Positions 21,963 through 33,446 of a stretch of DNA of 64,000 nt are shown here, in pieces. The position numbers and the translations under genes are program-made. Source of the DNA: Astragalus membranaceus (lineage: Eukaryota; Streptophyta; Magnoliopsida; Fabales; Fabaceae); NCBI GenBank assembly GCA_039519185.1, contig CM076849.1, positions 58,539,087-58,603,086 on the forward strand, read 5' to 3'. Under the pieces are notes generated by a model. The model did no database searches. It was not told where the DNA came from and saw only the letters and a program-made list of their open reading frames with translations. Within the stretch, counting starts at the first letter, position 1. Every line of letters begins with the position of its first letter.

Positions 21963-24900
21963 ATGCTCCTAATGGCACTCAGTGATGATCAAGAAGATGG
22001 AAAGGAGAGCATATGGTTCCTAGACTCGGGTTGCAGCACACATATGTATGGAATCAAAGAGTGGTTCACTAATCTTGATGAGAATTTCAAGGAAACTGTG
22101 AAACTTGGAGATGGTAGGAAGCTGAATGTTGAAGGAAGAGGAAATGTTAAATTGAAGATAGAAGGGAGTATCTGATGTATACTATGTTCCGAATTTGAGA
22201 AGCAACCTCCTAAGCATTGGGCAATTACAACAAAAAAAGATGAAGGTGGTCTTTGAGGATGACAAGTGCAAGGTGTATCACAAGGAAAATGGTTTGATCA
22301 TGACCTATTTCATGGCTAACAATAGGATGTTTGCAATCAAATCCACCCCTGTTGAGACCATTGCAAACTGTATGCAAATTACTGCTGAGGAAGCTACAGA
22401 GCTATGGCACAGAAGGTATGGGCACCTAAGTCATAAGGGATTGATGCTACTCAAGCAGAAAGAGATAGTGAAGGGGCTTCCTACATTGGTTGAGACAGAG
22501 AGGGTGTGCACATAATGTCAAATTGGGAAACAACACAGAGACAACATTCCAAAGCAGAGCAGTTGGAGAGCTTCAAGAAGATTGGAGCTAGTGCACTCTG
22601 ACATATGTGACCCTATCACACCAGAATCAAATAGCAAAAAGAGGTATTTTATATCCTTCATTGATGACTTTAGTAGGAGAGGTTGGATATATTTCCTTAG
22701 TGAAAAATCTGATGCTTTTGAAACATTTAAACGTTTTAAAACCATGGTCGAAAAGGAGAGTCAGTGTTCTATATTAGTTGTTTGGAAACAGATAGGGGAG
22801 GAGAATTTAACTCAAATGAGTTTATTGAATTTTGCTCCGTGAATGGGATTAGAAGACAATTAACAGCAGCCTTTACACCTCAACAAAATGGTGTAGCAGA
22901 GAGAAAAAACAGAACTGTAATGAACATGGTTAGATGTCTGTTGAGCGATTCCGAGCTACCAAAGAGTTTCTGACCTGAAGCAGCTAGATGGAGTTTCTAT
23001 GTGTTAAATAGATTCCCCACTGTGTCTATTAAGGATATCACTCCCGAGGAAGCTTGGAGGGAGTGATATCAAACCCTCAGTAGGACACCTTAGAGTGCTT
23101 GGTTGCCTTGCTTACATGCATACCTCAGATAATCAAAGAAAGAAACTAGATGATAAGAGTAAAAAGTGTGTTTTCCTTGGAATACGTGAAGAGTCTAAGG
23201 CTTATAGGCTCTATGATCCCCTCACCAAGAAAATAATGATAAGTAGAGATGTGATTTTTGATGAATCAAAGAGATGGAATTGGGAGAATAAGGAAGAATC
23301 AGAAAGGGTTAGTGAACCAGAATGTGATTTAGAAGAAAATGAGAAAATAGCTGAAGATGAAATCACCACTATTAGTAGTCAGAACACTGTGGCACCTGGT
23401 GGACAAAGTTCTGAACTCTCCCCAAACTTGGATCAAGGGAGGGGAGAAGCAGATGAAAATGATGATTTTGAAAATGATGATGATGATCCAAATTTGTTGG
23501 AACCCATAGTTAGAAAGGAACCGACATGGTTCGAGGATTTCATTATTAATAACATGGTGTCTGGAGATCTTGCTGGCAGTAAGGACATGCTTGATGCTAG
23601 TGAATTGCATAGCCTTATTGCCTTTGAGAATCCCTCAGATCCATTAACATTTGATGAAGCTGTTCAAAATGCAAAGTGGAGAGATGCTATGAATGTTGAA
23701 ATTCAGTCCATAGAAAAGAATCAGACGTGGAAGTTAGAAGACTTACCTCCAAATGCTAAGAAGATTGGAGTTAAGTGGGTGTACAAAACGAAGTTTAATG
23801 AGGCAAGATTAGTTGCAAAAGGGTACTCACAAAAGGCTGGAATTGACTTTGAGGAAGTGTTTTCCCCAGTTGCGAGATGGGACACTATCAGGTGTATTTT
23901 AGCAATAGCTGCTGCTGAGAACTGGAGTGTGTACCAACTAGATGTAAAATCTGCATTTTTACATGATGAATTAGAAGAAACTGTCTACATAGAACAACCT
24001 CAAGGATTTGTAAAAAGAGGAATGGAGGACAAGGTGTATAGGCTGAGGAAAGCATTGTATGGCCTTAGGCAAGCACCTAGGGAATGGTACAGTAGGATTG
24101 ACTCCTACTTTACCAAAGACGGATTCAAGAAATGCCCCCATGAGCACACTCTCTTCACCAAGAGAGATGATGAGAAAGGAAAATTCTCATAGTCAGTTTA
24201 TATGTTGATGATTTAATATATACTGGAAATGATAATGTGCTGATTGAAAATTTCTAGAATTCAATGAAAGAAGAATTTGACATGTCCGATTTAGGAAGGA
24301 TGAGATACTTCCTAGGTGTGGAAGTAATCCAAAATTCATTGAGAATCTTCATCACACAACAAAAATACACCAAAGACATTCTAGATAGATTTGACATGAC
24401 TGATAGCAATGCTGTATGCAGTCCAATTGTCACTGGCTGCAAGCTATCAAAGAACAGTGAAGGCAGCAGTGTTGATTCAACAATGTTCAAGCAGATTGTG
24501 GGAAGCCTAATGTACCTAAATACCACAAGACCTGATGCTATGTTTGCAATGAGCTTAATCAGTAGATTTATGGAGAATCCAACAATCCAACACCTTGTAG
24601 CTGCCAAGAGAGTGTTGAGGTATCTAAAAGGAACTGCTGAAGCTGGTATTCTGTACAGGAAAGGAAGAAAGCAGGAACTGGTTGCATACCGTGACAATGA
24701 ATATGCTGGTAGTTTGGATGATAGGAAGAGCACTAGTGGGTACATCTTCATGTTAAATGATGGTGCTGTCTCTTGGTCCTCAAAGAAACAACCCATAGTT
24801 ACCTTATCTACCACAGAGGCTGAATTTGTGGCCGCCTGCGAATTGTACTTGTCAAGGAATATGGATCAAGCGTATTATAGAAGTGCTAAGACAGAAGCAA

Positions 24901-25161
24901 AACAACTGTCTCACTGTCATGTGTGACAATAACTCTACAATTAAGCTCTCAAAGAATCTGGTGCTGCACGGGAGAAACAAGCACATTGATGTGCGATTTC
25001 ACTTCCTTAGAGAGTTAAGGAATTCAAAGCTTATTGAATTGAAGTTCTGTCCCTCACAAGAACAGTTAGCAGACATACTTACCAAAGCCTTGAAGTTAGA
25101 GGGTTTCAACAAGATTAAGAAGGATATTGGCATGACAAATTTCAGTGCGGTAAAGAACTGA
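21963..25161 (+). pseudogene. Copia 2 pol polyprotein, broken
   Basis: In order: protease with IWFLDSGCSTHM (about 22010); pre-integrase region LWHRRYGHLSHKG; integrase with HSDICDPI, ETDRGGEFNS and TPQQNGVAERKNR (22590-22910); a Glu/Asp-rich linker (23290-23500); reverse transcriptase with GVKWVYKTKFN, QLDVKSAFLH, ALYGLRQAPREWY and YVDD (about 24200); RNase H with STTEAEF; and the C end LADILTKALKLEGF. Lesions include a frameshift near 22170, a TAA at 22513, a frameshift near 22770, a TGA near 22972, a shift near 23060-23090, a frameshift and stop near 24185-24260, and a frameshift near 24870. Confidence 0.93.
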
Positions 25162-25190
25162 TAAACTAAACACTCAATGTGTTAAGTTTA

Positions 25191-25200
25191 AGGGAAGAAA
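25191..25200 (+). other. Copia 2 polypurine tract
   Basis: AGGGAAGAAA abuts the 3' LTR. Confidence 0.75.
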
Positions 25201-25418
25201 TGTAGATAATAAGGCTATAGACAGTAACTGTTGTGTTGTTAAAAAATTAGTAATAATGGGCTTAACATATTGACTGACCCAAATAGTGTTGTATTGGGCT
25301 CTTTGTATTGTTGTAATATAGTTGTCCCAGATAGGAATTGATACTCATTGTATACAGTTACTGAATCAATCAATGAACTCAACGTTTTTCACAGTTTTAC
25401 AATTTGTTTTCTATTACA
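25201..25418 (+). repeat. Copia 2 3' LTR (218 bp)
   Basis: Direct repeat of 20854-21071; followed by the TATCT duplication. Confidence 0.95.
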
Positions 25419-25827
25419 TATCTGCAGGCGGTGATGTGAAACAGATAACATTGTGTTTTTTTAGCTATTTTTTCAATCTTTTAAAATTCTTTAGTTTTTG
25501 CAGTTTTCTTTGATGGGCTTGCAAAGGTTGTGCAGTTAAGATTGATAATGGTGAGTGTTGGAAGGTATTTTTGAAGGAAAAATCAGACTGGTTCTGGATT
25601 TGTGGTGATGGTGTGTGGGGTGGGGAAGATGATATAGAATTCCTTTATTGTATTATATTGTTATCCCTACAGTTACTTCCATGACTCGTTAAAAAATTCA
25701 AAATTGACAATCTAATAACCATACTTGCATTTCTACGGTTACTTGCATTACACCTTTTTAGGATGGATTTGCTTTGTCTCCTCTTTGTAGCAGTTCCAAA
25801 TTAGACAAATGCACACAAATGGAAATA

Positions 25828-26136
25828 GGTACTGATTATATTGATTCTCTTCAAATATTACAAATGGAATCATGAATTACAATTCAAATATAATAGTGTA
25901 TGATAGTGAGGTATTGAGGGAATTCGCGACAGAACCTTCCCTGAGTTACTATAGAGAGAAGACGACTAGGAAGAGAGAGAAGAAGAAGACTTCACACGTT
26001 TTCCATACCCCTTTTGATTTCACTGTTTCTCATATATACCTAATATTTGCCTTGTTGTCCCATTTCCTTAGTTGTGGGCCTTGGGCTGACTCACTCTTCT
26101 TTGGGCTTGTCTTAAATGGCAAGTTCATTACACTCT
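25828..26136 (-). other. LTR-like segment, undetermined
   Basis: Read on the minus strand it has a TATA-like TATATATGAG followed by a long CT-rich leader (CTTCTTCTTCTCTCTCTTCC), the layout of a copia LTR. Ends, partner and target duplication were not found. Confidence 0.25.
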
Positions 26137-26145
26137 TATCAATAA

Positions 26146-26604
26146 GGGTTTTGCTTTTCCCACACCCCCTCCTACTCTTTCACACCCCTTAACAAATTTT
26201 ATTCCAAAAATAACCTCGCGTGAGACGCTGCGAGGACGTGTTTTATGACTGTTCGAACGACCTTGTTCGAACAGGTTCGCATGACCTCATGCGAACAGTT
26301 TAAAAACGCCCAAAAGGGTGTGAAGTCAAAATTTAACACACTCGAACGATGTCGTTCGAATGTGTTCGAACGAGGTCATGCGAACAGGTTCGCATGACCT
26401 CATGCGAACAGGTGAAAAACGCCCAAAAGGGTGTGAAGTCAAACTTTAACACACTCGAACGATGTCATTCGAACCTGTTCGAATGCCCGTGTTCGAACAG
26501 GTGAAAATTCGTGAAAAAAAAGAGGTTTGGCCTGGCTTTTTGGTCTTTTCACACCCTTATGGGGTGTGTTTCGAGTAGGAGGGGGTGTGGGAAAAGCAAT
26601 ACCC
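26146..26604. mobile_element. MULE-like non-autonomous element, 9-bp TSD (459 bp)
   Basis: Termini GGGTTTTGCTTTTCCCACAC and the inverted GTGTGGGAAAAGCAATACCC pair over about 32 bp. The 9-bp duplication TATCAATAA flanks it exactly (26137-26145 and 26605-26613), as expected for Mutator-like elements. The interior repeats a unit of about 113 bp twice (AAAACGCCCAAAAGGGTGTG at its core) and is filled with GTTCGAAC and GTTCGCATGA/TCATGCGAAC palindromes. No transposase. Its ends closely resemble those of the element at 29781-30420. Confidence 0.9.
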
Positions 26605-29118
26605 TATCAATAATTTCCTCTTTTGGGACTTCCATTGCAATCCACTGACCATATTTTTCCCTCTTCCAAAAGACCTTTTTGTTTTGGGGTTATTTCCTGG
26701 TCACTTCAATGAATTGTTTTTTTTAACATAAAAGCTATTTTATACACCATATTAATCAGATTTTTTTTAATTGGTTTTGTCCGCCAGAAGATGAAAAAAT
26801 TGGTGTAGTTGATTCACAATGGATTTTTCATCAAGTAATTCCTTCTCTTGGAAACGAGGTTAGTCATTATCACAAACTTATAAGATATTTGTTACCACGT
26901 ATCAATCTGCTTAGCCAAGCATAGTTGTTGTGTAAAAATTTAGAATTTGATTTCAAGAAATTAAATTTCTACTATGTTCTCTTAAATTAGATTTTGCATT
27001 AAAGAATCAAATGTTGTGGGTGACATAAGTAATTAATCTCTCTCGGATGTTATGTTTCTGGAGTTCAATTTGTTTTTATGAAGATGTTACTTTCTTTTGT
27101 CTTTTACTTTGTTTACTCCTATTTTTGTTTGGAGGCATAATATCATTTTTAGAGTCTGTTTTTTCTCAATTTGGAATGAAGGTTCTGTAAAGATGTGGAT
27201 GAAAGAATTGCCAAGGAAGGAATTAAATAGACATTGCATCCTATCAGCCACAAGTTATATGCATACAGGTCCAAAATGCTGAGAAAACCAAGGGACTTGA
27301 TGCTAAGAAGAGTTTGATAGGTATATAAATAATTATTATATTGCTTCTATTTTCATTGAGTTTTTCTTTACAAAAGGCCTTCTTTGATTTGTCTCCTTCT
27401 TGCTTTTGAATTCTCAAATAGGTTGTCTTGCAAGGTGATTTTCATGGTGCAAAAAGGTAAGCTATTCTATAACTCCACGATCCTTATGGTTTGTTTTTCC
27501 ATTTTTGATTGCATAACACTTCAATATAACTAAATTGTTTGGAGTATGTTGAGTCTCTTGTGATTCTTACAGAATTACATTATCTGTAAATGAGTAATGT
27601 TGTTAGCAATTGGTTAACGCCTCAGTTCCATTTTGTAGGAAGGGCATTAAAGATTGCTATGCAGTTTTATGGTTTGCAAAGAATTTTCTAATGCTTCTAC
27701 TTATTTATCACACCTAAGAAACGACTAACTGGAAGCTTAAATCTCACTAGCGTTTCACTCTTTTTATCGAAAATGATGATCTTCTACTTGCATCTCAGGT
27801 ATAGTATAGTTACCACTTTTTCACATTATGCAGTGCGTTATATAACTCTTATATTCTTTTAGCACTTGAATGGTCATAGTTTATTATATTAAATATAATA
27901 ATTAGCATGTAAGTTTGACATGCTTAAATACTCTTTTAGTGTATTAGATGGATCAACCAAACATTAAGTAAAAACATGTGTACAACCTTATAATGGATCT
28001 CTTATATTCAATGGAATTTTTGCCTTTTTTTGTGTGTTTCGGAGTGGAATAAGTTGACCCCAGATCTTCTGTTTCTTTAATTGCTGCAAAGACTCATCCT
28101 TTTTGGTGGGTTTATAATGTAACTTGGTCATCTTTTTGTTGTTTAAAGGTAGGAGGGGAAAATCAGGTGGAGTGTATTCAGATATGTTGACTTGCATAGT
28201 ATGGTCAAAGCAACTCAATAATGGATATCCTCACCAAGAAGAAGATGAAGAAGCTGTGTAGACATCAAGCACCAAGCAAGCCATTACGGCTCTCACTGCA
28301 CATGTAAATTGACAAAACCATTTTATTATATATCCCTGTTTTGGTTTCCGACAAATTCTCTTCAATTATGCAACCTTCATATTTGGATTCTAATTAACTA
28401 TACTTAGAGAATCACAGCTTTATTATTTTGTTAACATGAAATTTCTCAGTTCTATAGAAGTCCATATTCGGATATTCCCATCCTCTTTGTTCTCTTTCCC
28501 CTGGATTTGATCATTTAACATAAGTGTTCTTTTTGCTTTGGTAGATCGATTTTCCTCCTATGTTTGAAATTGTTTGGTCTGTCAACTTTGTTTAAAATGT
28601 GGGTTGCATCTAGGCGTGTTTTCCTTATGTCGACCTTCAAATTTCCTCTACAAATGATGGCTTTTTTCTGTTCTTAATAGATGGACTTTGCCCCTTTTCT
28701 TGAGATTGGTTCATATGTCAAGGATCTGGATATGCGATTTAAGTCTTTTATTTTGAACTTTGATGTAATTTCCTCTTTTACTTAACATTTTGTTCCTTCC
28801 TTATTCTATTTTTGTTTGCATAATTTCCTACTGGTTTTGGTATTCTCAAATTCAAGGAATATGGTTTCATGTCATCTCTATTTTAATTTCTTTTTTTGTT
28901 TCCATTTATTTGTTTCTTTTAATTTGTGGTGGTCTCATTTGCATTTCTTATGTCTTTTCTCACCAGCATTTTCCTTCCTTTGCCAGATATTTCTGATAGT
29001 CTTGACACCGTGTTATGGATAATCAATCACTGTCCATCCAAGTGGAGTTTCCTGATGCAAATGCTATTTATCCTTATGATGGTGGAAATACCAGCAACCC
29101 AATCATTATTTAGTTAGA

Positions 29119-29771
29119 TGATGATGACCAATTTACACTTACTATTGATTTTTGTTCATTAAGGTGAATGTAACATTGGAATTCATTGATTATTGGTTTG
29201 CTGCAAACCGGATAAAAGAAGCAGAATCAGTTTTTCTCACATGTTGCAGCAGTGAGTAGAATTGTAGAGTTAGATATCATGGAATTTGCTTCATTGATTA
29301 TTGGTTTAGACTTATTTTTTATTTTGATGTGACAAGTATTTCTCTTTATGTTTCACAACATGTAATTGTGGCAAATTTATTAAACTTATGTTTCTTTGTT
29401 GTGTTTCATTAGTTTTTTTTAATGTTTTTTATTACTTTGCAAATATTTAGGTTCATAAGTAATTAGTCGATAAACAAATTTTCCTTATATATCTCATTAT
29501 TGTTCCATTAAATAATTTGGTACAATTAATCTTAAAATTCCTCAAGATACCAACTTTAACACACAACATGCTCAAATGGTCACTTTAAGATACATTTCAA
29601 AAGGTCTTTTTAATTTATTTGTATTTTTTCAAAACTCTTTTCATTTTGTAATTTAAATGACAAATTTTGGTATCCCGATAATTTTGTGTTAACTAGAGCA
29701 TTGGTATAAATTTTGTCTCATCCCGATAATTTTGTTTTAAATAATGGTAGAAAAGGTTGGCATTGGAGTTA
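29119..29771. other. AT-rich DNA, no gene seen
   Basis: No coding or repeat signal beyond simple T/A runs. A CCCGATAATTTTG motif occurs twice near 29672 and 29722. Confidence 0.4.
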
Positions 29772-29780
29772 TTCAGTTCC

Positions 29781-30420
29781 GGGTTTGACTTTTCCCAACC
29801 TCTTTCCTACTCACCACCCCCCAATCCTACGAAAGTACCAGAATACCCTTAATGAATCCAAATGTTCCAAGCGTGTCCGTATTTTTTTTCCCGAGATTTT
29901 AATGGGTTCGACTAGAGGCACCCGAACCTGTTCGGTTGCCCTCTACCGTACCTTATATATTTTGACACACACCCCCTTTTTTGAAATTTTATGTGCATTT
30001 TTTGAAAAATTAGATGGTTCGGCTGTGCGTAACCGAATCCGTTCGGGAGCCCTCAGCCGAACCAGTTAAATAGTCTTCGTCCCCAAATTGGTTCGGTTGC
30101 CTGCAATCAAATCGTGCGAAAGTGCAAAAAAAAAAACGAAATGCTCACGAATAAAACGCACAAATGGAAGAATAGGAGAATGAGAGAAGAGAACAAGGTG
30201 AGAGTGCGGTTACAGTTTGGTTGTGTTTGGAGGAGGTGAGACTGAGAGGAAGAGTGAGAGCAGGGTTCGGTTGTGGTTGTATTTGGTTGAGAGTGAGAGT
30301 GAGAGTGAGGGGGGGGGGGGTGAAGGGGGTAGGGAGGGAAAGTGGAAGATGGAGTGTTTTTAAGTTAGGGGGGTATGTGTTGAGTAGGACCGTAGGAGGG
30401 GGTTGGGAAAAGTCAAACCC
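29781..30420. mobile_element. MULE-like non-autonomous element, 9-bp TSD (640 bp)
   Basis: Termini GGGTTTGACTTTTCCCAACC and inverted GGTTGGGAAAAGTCAAACCC, with the 9-bp duplication TTCAGTTCC at 29772-29780 and 30421-30429. The interior has palindromic words on GGTTCGG/CCGAACC, for example GGTTCGGCTG (about 30014) with CAGCCGAACC (about 30053). A G-rich right half gives long but meaningless open frames. It is related in its ends to 26146-26604 but shares little interior sequence. Confidence 0.9.
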
Positions 30421-30582
30421 TTCAGTTCCCACCACCATGTGTCGCCTTTTCTGTCTAGTGGAGACAACAATAACATAACATAACATTGTCCCAACTTATC
30501 TTTTTTTTTTATTATTATTATTATTAATTTTTGAAAAGTACGTACCCCCACCACCAAGTACCAACCATTACGTTGAACTAAA

Positions 30583-30709
30583 AGATTTTTTTTATAAGCA
30601 AGTGTTAGTGGGGTGGGGGAATGTTAGTTTCCATGATTTGAACCATTGACCTTCATCATGCAACTCCTTCATGTTCCTTAGCTCGCCAACTGAGCTATCT
30701 TCCTGGGAC
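30583..30709 (-). mobile_element. tRNA-derived SINE (127 bp)
   Basis: On the minus strand it starts with GGTCCCAGGAAGATAGCTCA (box A region GATAGCTCAGTTGGCGAGC) and has box B ATGGTTCAAATCATGG about 45 bp on. It ends in an A-rich tail (poly(T) near 30585 on the plus strand). The flanking duplication CGTTGAACTAAA (30571-30582 and 30710-30721) extends imperfectly to 16 bp. This is a retroposed element, not a tRNA gene: it lacks a foldable acceptor stem. Confidence 0.87.
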
Positions 30710-31280
30710 CGTTGAACTAAAGGATGGTTCTCTTCGTTGTTAGGTTAAGATTTACTACCATAAAATATAGTAGTAGGCTAAATATATACTTTTTGGTCCT
30801 TATTTTGTGTTTCCATTTTATCCTTCTTTTATTTTTGTTTCAAAATGATTCGTTAAGTCATATTAGCGTAGGCCAATGTTTGTTTCTTATTTTGATATGG
30901 TCCATTATTTTATAATAGTTATTTAAAAATAGTCTATTTTATTTAATATTAATATGGTCCATATTTGTTTTCGCAAAAGTTATGTCAATATAGTATTCTT
31001 CGTATAATATGTTAAATGAAAATACTATATTAATATTATTTGCAAATTAGGTGACTCTTGATGCACATATTAGGTAAGAGCGGGTTACAAATTCTTGAAA
31101 TCTTGTTTATGATAGCGAATACATTTATTGAGGTGTTTCTGTAAACGTAGGCAAGACCGAACTACATAAATGTGTGTGTTTTTATTGCTTTTCCCCTTTT
31201 GTAGTGTTCTTTGAACGTGTTACATAAAAGATCCTTGAACGCATGGATAAATTGTTATTGTGTGAAATTTTCCCAACAGA

Positions 31281-32513
31281 AGAATCACTTTCCTCTTGTT
31301 AGTCTTCACTCATATTAGCTGCAACGTAGGTCTTTTCTACCAAATCTTTCATGATCATCATCTTTTTCTTTGTTCTGTCAATTTTGGTCTTCCGAGTTCA
31401 AGTCACATATGCGCATCAATGGTAGCTAAAAGGTGGCTGAACATTGTAGTTGATATAGCATTGGAATCTTATTGTCACCTTTTGGTATTCTTAAACGTAA
31501 GTTAGTAAAGGCAACTCGAAGTAAATCAAACAAAGCACAAGCTACGTTTCAAGAACAAGTCATATTGGATTGCATTGTAAAGATACTAAAGGAGATGAAA
31601 CACATAAAGGGTGAAAAATCACAGTCCTTTCGTCCGTCTTCACTCATATCTGCTGCAACTCATGTCTTTTCTACCAAATCTTTGTTGATCATCATCTTTT
31701 TCTTTGTTCTGTCTATTTTGGTCTTCTTAGTTCAACTCACATATGCGCATCAATGGCAGTTAAAAGGTGGCTAAACAGTGTAGTTGATGACAATATAACA
31801 ATGGAACCTTATTGTCATCTTTTGGTATTTTTAAACATAAGAAAGTAAAATTGTCAACAAAAAAAACATAAGAAAGTAAAGTTAACTCAAAGAAAATCAA
31901 AGCTACGTGTCAAGAACAAGTTAATTGGGATTGCATTGTAAAGCTATTGAAGGAGATGAGACACAAAGAAGTGAAGAATCACATTCATCTTGCCAGTCTT
32001 CACTCATATCTGCTGCAACTTATGTCTTTTCTGCCAAATCTTTGTTGATCATCATATTTTTCTTTGTTCTGTCTATTTTTATCTTCTCATTCCAAGTCAC
32101 ATATGCGCATCAATAGCAGCTGAAAGTTGGTTGAACATTGTAGTTGATGACAACATAGCATTGGAACCTTATTGTTAGCTTTTGGTATTGTTAGAAATAA
32201 GTAAGTAAAGCCAATTCAAAGCAAATCAGAAAAAGCACAAGCTACGTGTCAAGAAGAAGTCAGTTGGTATTGCATTGTAAAGCTATTAAAGGAGATGAGA
32301 CACAAATTGTGAAGAATCACTTTCTTCTTGCCAGTCTTCACTCATATATATCTGTGTCTTTTCTGCCAAATCTTTGCTGATCATTACCTTTTTATTTGTT
32401 CTATCTATTTTGGTCTTCTCGGTTCAAGTCACTTATACGCCTCAGTGGTAGCTAAAACGTGGCTGAACATTGTAGTTGATGGCAACATAGCATTAGAACC
32501 TTATTGGCATGAC
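31281..32513. repeat. Tandem array, four units of roughly 340 bp
   Basis: Units start near 31281, 31616, 31977 and 32313. Each contains CCAGTCTTCACTCATAT, then CTGCCAAATCTTTG, GATCATCATCTTTTTCTTTG, CACATATGCGCATCAATGG, GGCTGAACATTGTAGTTGAT, and (except the truncated last unit) AAAGCACAAGCTACGTGTC. The copies diverge by substitutions and indels. The open frames within are repeat artefacts. Confidence 0.85.
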
Positions 32514-32687
32514 ATCGTTTTAAACTACCTTGAAAAAATTTGCCAAATTTGATAATCTTACTCCTTACATTATGCACGATAATTTGCTTACTACACATTA
32601 TATTTTCCGTTGTCAATAAGGCTAGGCACGATGAAATAATTCATTCTCTATATATATGATGATATTTATCTTTTTCATAGATGAGTA

Positions 32688-32962
32688 CTCCCTCTGGAAC
32701 TAATTATAAGCAAAAAAGTGTCTAGTTTTGGTGGACTCAAATATAAGCAAATCTCAACTAACCCACCCATATTTAATGCTATTTTTACACAACTACCCTT
32801 AAAGTAGCTCATTAATATTGTGAGAAGATGAATATTAATTAGGGATAGTTTAGTAAATTTATTTGTTTTTTCCATGAATTCAAGGAGACTAAATGCACAA
32901 AACCACTATCCTTAATATGTGTGAAAGTAGTTATTTTTGCATATAATTAGGTCCGGAGGGAG
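32688..32962. mobile_element. Stowaway-type MITE
   Basis: CTCCCTCTGGAAC on the left pairs with GTCCGGAGGGAG on the right, with TA duplications at 32686-32687 and 32963-32964. Length 275 bp, no coding capacity. Confidence 0.85.
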
Positions 32963-33446
32963 TATATGCCAATCCATGATAGCAAACACCTAAAATTAAC
33001 ACATGGTAGTTTTATTAAAAAAGCAGAAAGTAACTACTAGTACACAAAACGTCTAAAATTTTGTGATTTAACATTGATTTTATGAAAAGTCAGTGTTAAA
33101 CACAAACACGGTGACATTTTTTTGTAAATAAAATGTGGGCTAGATTACTCACGGGGTCCATTAACTTAATTTTAGGTAACGATTTGGACCTTTATCTTTT
33201 TCCCCACATCTGTCCTTTATGTTTTAAATTTTTAGCACTGTTAGCCGTGGTTACATTTTTTCGTTGACGTCGTTGGAGTTTTTCCAGTTGTCTGTTAATT
33301 TGCTTACGTGGATTCCAAATCACTGAAGTGTTTCATCTTCTTCATGCCTATCATAAAACCCTAGATCTTATCTTCTTTCACCATTGTTGAGTTTCTCAAA
33401 AGCTTCAAAGTTGTTGCAACCTCATAAACCTCGAAACACCATAATC

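Larger units (their letters stand above)
20854..25418 (+). mobile_element. Ty1/copia element 2 (4.57 kb, complete structure)
   Basis: It has 218-bp LTRs, a TGGTACCAGAGC primer-binding site, gag with a zinc knuckle, protease, integrase, reverse transcriptase, RNase H and a purine tract, flanked by an exact TATCT duplication. The LTRs differ at about 18 of 218 positions by eye (8%), so it is older than copia element 1 lying 446 bp upstream. Protein-level similarity to copia element 1 is low enough that they are different families. Confidence 0.95.
25499..29118 (+). pseudogene. Scattered exon-like pieces of an unidentified host gene (3' side)
   Basis: Short open pieces bordered by splice-like signals recur on this strand: about 25499-25550 (VFFDGLAKVVQLRLIM, then GTGAGT); about 26779-26859 (PPEDEKIGVVDSQWIFHQ, VIPSLGNE, then GTTAGT); about 27190-27300 (RIAKEGIK, stop, TLHPISHKLYAYRS); about 27421-27456 (VVLQGDFHGAK, then GTAAG); about 28205-28303 (NNGYPHQEEDEEAV, stop, TSSTKQAITALTAH); about 28681-28764 (MDFAPFLEIGSYVKDLDM); and about 29012-29115 (MDNQSLSIQVEFPDANAIYP). 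Several contain stops. Order and strand agree with the pieces at 15028-20475, so they may be one degenerate gene, but captured fragments of several genes are equally possible. Confidence 0.3.
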
